Shown here one piece after another: positions 26,097 to 35,037 of a stretch of 64,000 nucleotides of DNA. The stretch's first letter is position 1. Each line of letters starts with the position of its first letter. Source of the DNA: Patiria miniata (lineage: Eukaryota; Echinodermata; Asteroidea; Valvatida; Asterinidae); NCBI RefSeq assembly GCF_015706575.1, contig NW_024037051.1:17565153-17629152 (forward strand). The letters are read 5' to 3'. The translations under genes and the position numbers were made by a program. The notes beneath the pieces are model-generated. The model was not told the origin of the DNA. It did not search any database and saw nothing but the letters and a program-made list of their open reading frames with translations.

Positions 26097-29000
26097 ATGG
26101 GACTTACTGCACAAAAACGAAACTCGGGGCATCATGCACCTACGTCTGGGGCTCACTCCAAAAGTTTCAAATCTGAAGCCTTGCAAATTTGTCAGCATAT
26201 TGGCCTATTCATCCGCTATCCACCAAGGTATAGTTTGTCAAAATCCATCTATGTTAAGGTACCTTTAGACCGCGACTCATGAGAGCCATGTCGGCTGGCG
26301 CTGACAGCCCTTGCTATGGGACTTACTGCACAAAAACGAAACTGGGGTCATCATGCACCTACGTCTGAGGCTCACTCCAAAAGTTTCAAGTCTGAAGCCT
26401 TGCAAATTTGTCAGCTTGTTGGCCTATTCATCCGCTATCCACCAAGGTATAGTTTGTCAAAATCCATCCATGTTAAGATACCTTTAGACCGCGACTCATG
26501 AGAGCCAGGTCGGCTGGCGCTAACAGCCCTTGCTATGGGACTTACTGCACAAAAACGAAACTGGGGGCATCATGCACATACTTCTGGGGCTCACTCCAAA
26601 GGTTTCAGGCCTGAAGCCTTGCAATTTTGTCAGCTTGTTAGCCTATTCATCCACTATCCACCAAGATATAGTTTGTCAAAATCCATCCATGTTAAGGTAC
26701 CTTTAGACCGCGACTCATGAGAGCCATGTCGGCCTTCGCTGGCAGCCCTTGCTATGGGACTTATTGCACAAAATCGAAACTGGGGGCATCATGCACCTAC
26801 GTCTGGGGTTCACTCCAAAAGTTTCAAGTCTGAAGCCTTGCAAATTTGTCAGCTTGTTGGCCTATTCATCCGCTATCCACCAAGGTATAGTTTGTCAAAA
26901 TCCATCCATGTAAAGATACCTTTAGTCCGCGACTCATGAGAGCCAGGTCGGCTGGCGCTGACAGCCCTTGCTATGGGACTTACTGCACAAAAACGAAACT
27001 CGGGGCATCATGCACTTACGTCTGGGGCTCACTCCAAAAGTTTCAAATCTGAAGCCTTGCAAATTTGTCAGCATGTTGGCCTATTCATCCGTTATCCACC
27101 AAGGTATAGTTTGTCAAAATCCATCCATGTTAAGATACCTTTAGACCGCGACTCATGAGAGCCAGGTCGGCTGGCGCTGACAGCCCTTGCTATGGGACAT
27201 ACTGCACAAAATCGAAACTCGGGGCATCATGCACCTACGTCTGGGGCTCACTCCAAAAGTTTGAAGTCTGAAGCCTTGCAAATTTGTCAGCATGATGGCC
27301 TATTCATCCGCTATCCACCAAGGTATAGTTTGTCAAAATCCATCTATGTTATGGTACCTTTAGACCGCGACTCATGAGAGCCATGTCTGCTGGCGCTGAC
27401 AGCCCTTGCTATGGGACTTACTGCACAAAACGAAACTGGGGGCATCATGCACCTACGTTTGGGGCTCAATCCAAAGGTTTCAGGTCTGAAGCCTTGCATA
27501 TTTGTCAGCTTGTTAGCCTATTCATCCACTATCCACCAAGGTATAGTTTGTCAAAATCCATCTATGTTAAGGTACCTTTAGACCGCGACTCATGAGAGCC
27601 ATGTCGGCTGGCGCTGACAGCCCTTGCTATGGGACATACTGCACAAAATCGAAACTCGGGGCATCATGCACCTACGTCTGGGGCTCACTCCAAAAGTTTG
27701 AAGTCTGAAGCCTTGCAAATTTGTCAGCATGATGGCCTATTCATCCGCTATCCACCAAGGTATAGTTTGTCAAAATCCATCTATGTTATGGTACCTTTAG
27801 ACCGCGACTCATGAGAGCCATGTCTGCTGGCGCTGACAGCCCTTGCTATGGGACTTACTGCACAAAAACGAAACTGGGGGCATCATGCACCTACGTTTGG
27901 GGCTCAATCCAAAGGTTTCAGGTCTGAAGCCTTGCATATTTGTCAGCTTGTTAGCCTATTCATCCACTATCCACCAAGGTATAATTTGTCAAAATCCATC
28001 TATGTTAAGGTACCTTTAGACCGCGACTCATGAGAGCCATGTCGGCTGGCGCTGACAGCCCTTGCTATGGGACTTACTGCACAAAAACGAAACTCGGGGC
28101 ATCATGCACCTACGTCTGGGGCTCACTCCAAAAGTTTCAAATCTGAAGCCTTGCAAATTTGTCAGCATATTGGCCTATTCATCTGCTATCCACCAAGGTA
28201 TAGTTTGTCAAAATCCATCTATGTTAAGGTACCTTTAGACCGCGACTCATGAGAGCCATGTCGGCTGGCGCTGACAGCCCTTGCTATGGGACTTACTGCA
28301 CAAAAACGAAACTGGGGTCATCATGCACCTACGTCTGAGGCTCACTCCAAAAGTTTCAAGTCTGAAGCCTTGCAAATTTGTCAGCTTGTTGGCCTATTTA
28401 TCCGCTATCCACCAAGGTATAGTTTGTCAAAATCCATCCATGTTAAGATACCTTTAGACCGCGACTCATGAGAGTCAGGTCGGCTGGCGCTAACAGCCCT
28501 TGCTATGGGACTTACTGCACAAAAACGAAACTGGGGCCATCATGCACATACTTCTGGGGCTCACTCCAAAGGTTTCAGGCCTGAAGCCTTGCAATTTTGT
28601 CAGCTTGTTAGCCTCTTCATCCGCTATCCACCAAGATATAGTTTGTCAAAATCCATCCATGTTAAGGTACCTTTAGATCGCGACTCATGAGAGCCATGTC
28701 GGCCTTCGCTGGCAGCCCTTGCTATGGGACTTATTGCACAAAATCGAAACTGGGGGCATCATGCACCTACGTCTGGGGTTCACTCCAAAAGTTTCAAGTC
28801 TGAAGCCTTGCAAATTTGTCAGCTTGTTGGCCTATTCATCCGCTATCCACCAAGGTATAGTTTGTCAAAATCCATCCATGTAAAGATACCTTTAGTCCGC
28901 GACTCATGAGAGCCAGGTCGGCTGGCGCTGACAGCCCTTGCTATGGGACTTACTACACAAAAACGAAACTCGGGGCATCATGCACTTACGTCTGGGGCTC

Positions 29001-30037
29001 ACTCCAAAAGTTTCAAATCTGAAGCCTTGCAAATTTGTCAGCATGTTGGCCTATTCATCCGTTATCCACCAAGGTATAGTTTGTCAAAATCCATCCATGT
29101 TAAGATACCTTTAGACCGCGACTCATGAGAGCCAGGTCGGCTGGCGCTGACAGCCCTTGCTATGGGACATACTGCACAAAATCGAAACTCGGGGCATCAT
29201 GCACCTACGTCTGGGGCTCACTCCAAAAGTTTGAAGTCTGAAGCCTTGCAAATTTGTCAGCATGATGGCCTATTCATCCGCTATCCACCAAGGTATAGTT
29301 TGTCAAAATCCATCTATGTTATGGTACCTTTAGACCGCGACTCATGAGAGCCATGTCTGCTGGCGCTGACAGCCCTTGCTATGGGACTTACTGCACAAAA
29401 ACGAAACTGGGGGCATCATGCACCTACGTTTGGGGCTCAATCCAAAGGTTTCAGGTCTGAAGCCTTGCATATTTGTCAGCTTGTTAGCCTATTCATCCAC
29501 TATCCACCAAGGTATAGTTTGTCAAAATCCATCTATGTTAAGGTACCTTTAGACCGCGACTCATGAGAGCCATGTCGGCTGGCGCTGACAGCCCTTGCTA
29601 TGGGACATACTGCACAAAATCGAAACTCGGGGCATCATGCACCTACGTCTGGGGCTCACTCCAAAAGTTTGAAGTCTGAAGCCTTGCAAATTTGTCAGCA
29701 TGATGGCCTATTCATCCGCTATCCACCAAGGTATAGTTTGTCAAAATCCATCTATGTTAAGGTACCTTTAGACCGCGACTCATGAGAGCCATGTCTGCTG
29801 GCGCTGACAGCCCTTGCTATGGGACTTACTGCACAAAAACGAAACTGGGGGCATCATGCACCTACGTTTGGGGCTCAATCCAAAAGTTTCAAGTCTGAAG
29901 CCTTGCATATTTGTCAGCTTGTTAGCCTATTCATCCACTATCCACCAAGGTATAGTTTGTCAAAATCCATCCATGTTAAGGTACCTTTAGACCGCGACTC
30001 ATGAGAGCCATGTTGGCTGGCGCTGACAGCACTTGCT
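26097..30037 (+). repeat. Higher-order repeat: 9-monomer block duplicated in tandem (1970 bp each)
   Basis: Monomers starting at 26097, 26316, 26535, 26754, 26973, 27192, 27411, 27629 and 27848 are matched in the same order by those at 28067, 28286, 28505, 28724, 28943, 29162, 29381, 29600 and 29819. I count about 15 differences over 1970 bp, mostly single substitutions plus one A-run length change, so about 99% identity; about a third fall in the final monomer. The units at 26754/28724 and 27192/29162 look identical. This is the youngest duplication visible within family A. Confidence 0.88.
27192..28066 (+). repeat. Dimer repeat nested in the 9-mer (2 x about 437 bp)
   Basis: Two-monomer unit repeated twice: a unit with aaaatcgaaactcgg, gtttgaagtctg, cagcatgatgg and gttatggtacc (27192 and 27629), followed by a unit with cgtttggggctcaatcc and catccactatcc (27411 and 27848). 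The same doubled dimer is at 29162-30037, so the dimer duplication came before the 9-mer duplication. Confidence 0.83.
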
Positions 30038-30476
30038 ATGGGACTTACTGCACAAAAACGAAACTGTGGGCATCATGCACCTATGTTTGGGGCTCACTCC
30101 AAAAGTTTCAAATCTGAAGCCTTGCCGATTTGTCAGCTTGTTGGACCTATTCATCCGCCATCCAACAAATTATAGTTTGTCAAAATCCATCCATGTTAAG
30201 GCACCTTTAGACCGCGACTCATGAGAGCCATGTTGGCTGGCGCTGACAGCCCTTGCTATGGGACTTACTGCACAAAAACGAAACTGGGGGCATCATGTAC
30301 CTATGTCTGGGGTTCAGTCCAAAAGTTTCAAGTCTGAAGCCTTGCCGATTTGTCAGCTTGTTGGCCTATTCATCCGCCATCCAACAAGTTACAGTTTGTC
30401 AAAATCCATCCATGTTAAGGTACCTTTAGACCGCGACTCATGAGAGCCATGTTGGCTGGCGCTGACAGCCCTTGCT

Positions 30477-30695
30477 AGGGGACTTACTGCACAAAAACGA
30501 AACTGGGGGCATCATGCACCTACGTTTTGGGCTCAATCCAAAAGTTTCAGGTCTGAAGCCTTGCATATTTGTCAGCTTGTTAGCCTATTCATCCACTATC
30601 CACCAAGGTATAGTTTGTCAAAATCCATCCATGTTAAGGTACCTTTAGACCGCGACTCATGAGAGCCATGTTGGCCGGCGCTGACAGCCCTTGCT
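30477..30695 (+). repeat. Mosaic monomer: A-core tract inside A'
   Basis: The flanks are A' type (gttggctggcgctg before, gttggccggcgctg after). The middle, about 30511-30617, is core type: cacctacg, gggctcaatccaaaag, gcatatttgtcag, cttgttagcc, catccactatccaccaagg. It resembles the 27848/29819 type. A gene-conversion tract or a double exchange would explain it. The atggga landmark is altered to aggggac here. Confidence 0.75.
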
Positions 30696-31352
30696 ATGGG
30701 ACTTACTGCACAAAAACGAAACTGTGGGCATCATGCACCTATGTTTGGGGCTCACTCCAAAAGTTTCAAGTCTGAAGCCTTGCCGATTTGTCAGCTTGTT
30801 GGCTAATTCATCCGCCATCCAACAAGTTACAGTTTGTCAAAATCCATCCATGTTAAGGTACCTTTAGACCGCGACTCATGAGAGCCATGTTGGCTGGCGC
30901 TGACAGCCCTTGCTAGGGGACTTACTGCACACAAACGAAACTGGGGGCATCATGTACCTATGTCTGGGGCTCACTCCAAAAGTTTCAAGTCTGAAGCCTT
31001 GTCGATTTGTCAGCTTGTTGTCCTATTCATCCGCCATCCAACAAGTTATAGTTTGTCAAAATCCATCCATGTTAAGGTACCTTTAGACCGCGACTCATGA
31101 GAGCCAAGTTGGCTGGCGCTGAGAGCCCTTGCTATGGGACTTACTGCACAAAAACGAAACTGGGGGCAAAATGTACCTATGTCTGGGGCTCAGTCCAAAA
31201 GTTCCAAGTCTGAAGCCTTGTCGATTTGTCAGCTTGTTGTCCTATTCATCCGCCATCCAACAAGTTATAGTTTGTCAAAATCCATCCATGTTAAGGTACC
31301 TTTAGACCGCGACTCATGAGAGCCAAGTTGGCTGGCGCTGAGAGCCCTTGCT

Positions 31353-33106
31353 ATGGGACTTACTGCACAAAAACGAAACTGGGGGCAAAATGTACCTATG
31401 TCTGGGGCTCAGTCCAAAAGTTCCAAGTCTGAAGCCTTGCCAATTTGTCAGCTTGTTGGCCTATTCATCCGCCATCCAACAAGTTATAGTTTGTCCAAAT
31501 CCATCCATGTTAAGGTACCTTTTGACCGCGACTCATTTGAGCCATGTTGGCTGGCGCTGACAGCCCTTGCTATGTGACTTACTGCACAAAAACGAAACTG
31601 GGAGCATCATGTACCTATGTCTGGGGCTCACTCCAAAATTTTCAAGTCTGAAGCCTTGCCGATTTGTCAGCTTGTTGGCCTATTCATCCGCCATCCAACA
31701 AGTTAAAGTTTGTCCAAATCCATCCATGTTAAGGTACTTTTAGACCGCGACTCATGACAGCCATGTTTGCTGGCGCTGACAGCCCTTGCTATGGGACTTA
31801 CTGCACAAAAACGAAACTGGGGCATCATGTACCTATGTCTGGGGCTCACTCCAAAAGTTCCAAGTCTGAAGCCTTGCCGATTTGTCAGCTTGTTGGCCTA
31901 TTCATCCGCCATCCAACAAGTTATAGTTTGTCAAAATCCATCCATGTTAAGGTACCTTTAGACCGCGACTCATGAGAGCCATGTTGGCTGGCGCTGACAG
32001 CCCTTGCTATGGGACATACTGCACAAAAAAACGAAGCTGTGGGCATCATGTACCTATGTCTGGAGCTCTCTTCAAAAGTTTCAAGTCTGAAGCCTTGCCG
32101 ATTTGTCAGCTTGTTGGCCTATTCATCCGCCATCCAACAAGTTATAGTTTGTCAAAATCCATCCATGTTAAGGTACCTTTAGACCGCGACTCATGAGAGC
32201 AATGTTGGCTGGCGCTGACAGCCCTTGCTATGGGACTTACTGCACAAAAACGAAACTGGGGGCATCATATACCTATGTCTGGGGCTCCGTCCAAAAGTTC
32301 CAAGTCTGAAGCCTTGCCAATTTGTCAGCTTGTTGGCCTATTCATCCGCCATCCAACAAGTTATAGTTTGTCCAAATCCATCCATGTTAAGGTACCTTTA
32401 GACCGCGACTCATGTGAGCCATGTTGGCTGGCGCTGACAGCCCTTGCTATGGGACTTACTGCACAAAAACGAAACTGGGAGCATCATGTACCTATGTCTG
32501 GGGCTCACTCCAAAAGTTTCAAGTCTGAAGCCTTGCCGATTTGTCAGATTGTTGGCCTATTCATCCGCCATCCAACAAGTTAAAGTTTGTCCAAATCCAT
32601 CCATGTTAAGGTACTTTTAGACCGCGACTCATGACAGCCATGTTTGCTGGCGCTGACAGCCCTTGCTATGGGACTTACTGCACAAAAACGAAACTGGGGG
32701 CATCATGTACCTATGTCTGGGGCTCACTCCAAAAGTTCCAAGTCTGAAGCCTTGCCGATTTGTCAGCTTGTTGGCCTATTCATCCGCCATCCAACAAGTT
32801 ATAGTTTGTCAAAATCCATCCATGTTAAGGTACCTTTAGACCGCGACTCATGAGAGCCATGTTGGCTGGCGCTGACAGCCCTTGCTATGGGACATACTGC
32901 ACAAAAAAACGAAACTGTGGGCATCATGTACCTATGTCTGGAGCTCTCTTCAAAAGTTTCAAGTCTGAAGCCTTGCCGATTTGTCAGCTTGTTGGCCTAT
33001 TCATCCGCCATCCAACAAGTTATAGTTTGTCAAAATCCATCCATGTTAAGGTACCTTTAGACCGCGACTCATGAGAGCCATGTTTGCTGGCGCTGACAGC
33101 TCTTGC
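31353..33106 (+). repeat. A' higher-order repeat: 4-monomer block, two copies (877 bp)
   Basis: Copy 1 is 31353-32229, copy 2 is 32230-33106. Shared private marks in order: cttgccaatttgtcag with tttgtccaaatcc; ctgggagcatc with gttaaagtttgtcc, gtacttttagacc and catgacagcc; gctccaaaagttccaagtc-like third monomer; then gcacaaaaaaacgaa with ctggagctctcttcaaaag. The first monomer also has an adjacent near-identical neighbour at 31134 (gggggcaaaatgtacc), so amplification has happened at one-, and four-monomer scales. Confidence 0.8.
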
Positions 33107-33465
33107 TATGGGACTTACTGCACAAAAACGAAACTGGGGGCATCATGTACATATGTCTGGGGCTCACTCCAAAAGTTTCAAGTCTGAAGCCTTGCCGATT
33201 TGTCAGCTTGTTAACCTATTCATCCGCCATCCAACAAGTTATAGTTTGTCAAAATCCATCCATGTTAAGGTACCTTTAGACCGCGACTCATGAGAGCCAT
33301 GTTGGCTGGCGCTGACAGCCCTTGCTATGGGACTTACTGCACAAAAACGAAACTGGGGGCATCATGTACCTATGTCTGGGGCTCACTCCAAAAGTTTCAA
33401 GTCTGAAGCCTTGCCGATTCGTCAGCTTGTTGGCCTATTCATCCGCCATCCAACAAGTTATAGTT

Positions 33466-33497
33466 ATATGCAGGTTGTAGAGCTATTCAGCAGCTTC
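33466..33497 (+). other. Junction between satellite families A' and B
   Basis: Family A' stops after caacaagttatagtt at 33465, about base 204 of its 219-bp unit. Three bases (ata) follow, then a 29-bp piece of family B (33469-33497, tgcaggttgtag... cagcagcttc). That piece is joined to an earlier part of the B unit (ttgggtccaaag), with ttc shared at the join. So there are two breakpoints within about 30 bp: A' to B, then B to B out of register. The B entry point is about 44 bases earlier in the monomer than the A' exit point, so this is not an in-register exchange. Confidence 0.85.
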
Positions 33498-34790
33498 TTG
33501 GGTCCAAAGACTTGCTTGTTTTTGCAGGTTGTAGAGCTATTCAGCAGCTTCCGAACAACGTCGAGTTTGTCTAGAATTTCCTATGTTAAGGTAGTTTTTG
33601 ATCGAGACATAGAGAGGCGGTGTTGCATGGCGCTGACAGGCCTTGCTATGGCATGTACTGCGAGTGACTACATCTTGCATTTTCTCCACAATTCTTGGGT
33701 CCAAAGACTTGCTTGTTTTTGCAGGTTGTAGAGCTATTCAGCAGCTTCCGAACAACGTCAAGTTTGTCTAGAATTTCCTATGTTAAGGTAGTTTTTGATC
33801 GAGACATAGAGAGGCGGTGTTGCATGGCGCTGACAGGCCTTGCTATGGCATGTACTGCACAAAACGCAACTGGCGGGTGTGAGTGACTACATCTTGCATT
33901 TTCTCCACAATTCTTGGGTCTAAAGACTTGCTTGTTTTTGCAGGTTGTAGAGCTATTCAGCAGCTTCCGAACAACGTCGAGTTTGTCTAGAATTTCCTAT
34001 GTTAAGGTAGGTTTTGATCGAGACATAGAGAGGCGGTGTTGCATGGCGCTGACAGGCCTTGCTATGGCATGTACTGGACAAAACGCAACTGGCGGGTGTG
34101 AGTGACTACATCTTGCATTTTCTCCACAATTCTTGGGTCTAAAGACTTGCTTGTTTTTGCAAGGTTGTAGAGCTATTCAGCAGCTTCCGACCAACGTCGA
34201 GTTTGTCTAGAATTTCCTATGTTAAGGTAGTTTTTGATCGAGACATAGAGAGGCGGTGTTGCATGGCGCTGACAGGCCTTGCAATGGCATGTACTGCACA
34301 AAACGCAACTGGCGGGTGTGAGTGACTACATCTTGCATTTTCTCCACAATTCTTGGGTCTAAAGACTTGCTTGTTTTTGCAGGTTGTAGAGCTATTCAGC
34401 AGCTTCCGAACAACGTCGAGTTTGTCTAGAATTTCCTATGTTAAGGTAGTTTTTGATCGAGACATAGAGAGGCGGTGTTGCATGGCGCTGACAGGCCTTG
34501 CTATGGCATGTACTGCACAAAACGCAACTGGCGGGTGTGAGTGACTACATCTTGCATTTTCTCCACAATTCTTGGGTCTAAAGACTTGCTTGTTATTGCA
34601 GGTTGTAGAGCTATTCAGCAGCTTCCGAACAACGTCGAGTTTGTCTAGAATTTCCTATGTTAAGGTAGTTTTTGATCGAGACATAGAGAGGCGGTGTTGC
34701 ATGGCGCTGACAGGCCTTGCTATGGCATGTACTGCACAAAACGCAACTGGCGGGTGTGAGTGACTACATCTTGCATTTTCTCCACAATTC
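33498..34790 (+). repeat. Family B, variable border units (about six)
   Basis: B monomers nearest the junction carry most of the B variation in the window. Examples: cgtcaagtttg near 33760, gtaggttttgatc near 34009, ctggacaaaacg near 34075, an added A in tgcaaggttg near 34162 (unit 220 bp), gaccaacg near 34190, ttgcaatggc near 34280, and ttgttattgc near 34594. Units at 33914-34790 have gggtctaaag where all later units have gggtccaaag. Variation stops abruptly at about 34791. Confidence 0.9.
33583..33779 (+). repeat. Shortened B monomer (197 bp)
   Basis: From one atgttaagg (33583) to the next (33780) is 197 bp in place of 219. Comparison with neighbours shows 22 bp lost between tgtactgc and gagtgactac, near 33662. 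The lost stretch holds the bases that complete gtgagt, so this unit alone lacks the donor-like motif described for the rest of the array. Confidence 0.85.
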
Positions 34791-34956
34791 TTGGGTCCAA
34801 AGACTTGCTTGTTTTTGCAGGTTGTAGAGCTATTCAGCAGCTTCCGAACAACGTCGAGTTTGTCTAGAATTTCCTATGTTAAGGTAGTTTTTGATCGAGA
34901 CATAGAGAGGCGGTGTTGCATGGCGCTGACAGGCCTTGCTATGGCATGTACTGCAC

Positions 34957-34973
34957 AAAACGCAACTGGCGGG
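34957..34973 (+). other. Weak CENP-B-box-like motif, representative of every intact B unit
   Basis: The 17-base stretch aaaacgcaactggcggg-type sequence has CG and CGGG at the spacing used in the CENP-B box (core TTCG, four bases, A, two bases, CGGG). It matches 6 of the 9 conserved positions: the two Ts before CG and the central A are not present. Family A has cgaaactggggg there and lacks CGGG. I infer no binding; it is listed because it lies in every copy of the homogeneous array. Confidence 0.15.
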
Positions 34974-35037
34974 TGTGAGTGACTACATCTTGCATTTTCT
35001 CCACAATTCTTGGGTCCAAAGACTTGCTTGTTTTTGC
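34973..35037 (+). other. Intron-like 65-nt segment, representative of every intact B unit
   Basis: In each B unit, gggt is followed by GTGAGT, a match to the GTRAGT core of a 5' splice site. Exactly 65 nt from this G a T-rich run ends in tttttgcag followed by g, a good 3' splice site. The segment contains tgactac and a pyrimidine-rich stretch. The remaining 154 nt per unit would be exon-like and is not a multiple of 3. Family A has no donor at the matching place (catcatgcacc). No promoter, poly(A) signal or coding frame supports a gene, so this is a motif observation repeated over 130 times, not a called intron. Confidence 0.3.

Larger units (their letters stand above)
1..33465 (+). repeat. 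Satellite family A array, 219-bp monomer, about 153 units
   Basis: Direct tandem array, already under way at base 1. Counting the atggga landmark in each unit, the first is at 86 and the last at 33327: 152 intervals, net 47 bp shorter than 152 x 219, so unit length is 219 with scattered small indels. Constant landmarks in most units are the 8-bp palindrome ctcatgag, gctggcgctgacagccc, ctgcacaaaaacgaaac, ggctcactccaaaag, cctattcatccgctatcc and tttgtcaaaatcc. All units point the same way; I saw no inversion and no foreign insertion. Monomer types differ at linked sites (for example cacatacttctgg against cacctacgtctgg, and gcaattttgtcag against gcatatttgtcag), and these types define the higher-order repeats below. 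Short open frames of 60-73 codons recur because 219 is divisible by 3; I do not regard them as genes. Confidence 0.98.
30005..33465 (+). repeat. Satellite subfamily A' (diverged family A), about 16 monomers
   Basis: Same 219-bp period and direction as the core, but with a shared set of different bases: catgttggctgg for catgtcggctgg, catgtacctatgtctgg for catgcacctacgtctgg, gccgatttgtcag for gcaaatttgtcag, and ccgccatccaacaagtta for ccgctatccaccaaggta. The change begins abruptly at about 30009 and runs to the junction. Some of these bases agree with family B (gttg, and aacaa before the agtttgt box), which places A' between A and B. Net indel change is slightly positive. No gene is seen. Confidence 0.9.

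Noticed and set aside
6760-29960. TATA-like ggtataattt in b, e, f and y monomers
   Set aside because: It is a one-base variant of the ggtatagttt found in other monomers, and no initiator or downstream gene accompanies it.
49-33300. Family A open frames of 60-73 codons, and longer ones such as 9250-9642 and 32230-32583
   Set aside because: Single-base indels shift the frame between neighbours, substitutions are not concentrated at third positions, and the longer frames are chance read-through from one unit into the next.
1-33465. Hammerhead ribozyme, as known in some satellites
   Set aside because: cgaaac is present in A, but the required ctgatga is not found; the nearest is ctgacag, on the wrong pattern. 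Family B lacks both.
1-33465. Telomere-like or subtelomeric motif in cctttag
   Set aside because: Only one copy per 219-bp unit; no run of ccctaaa or ttaggg is present.
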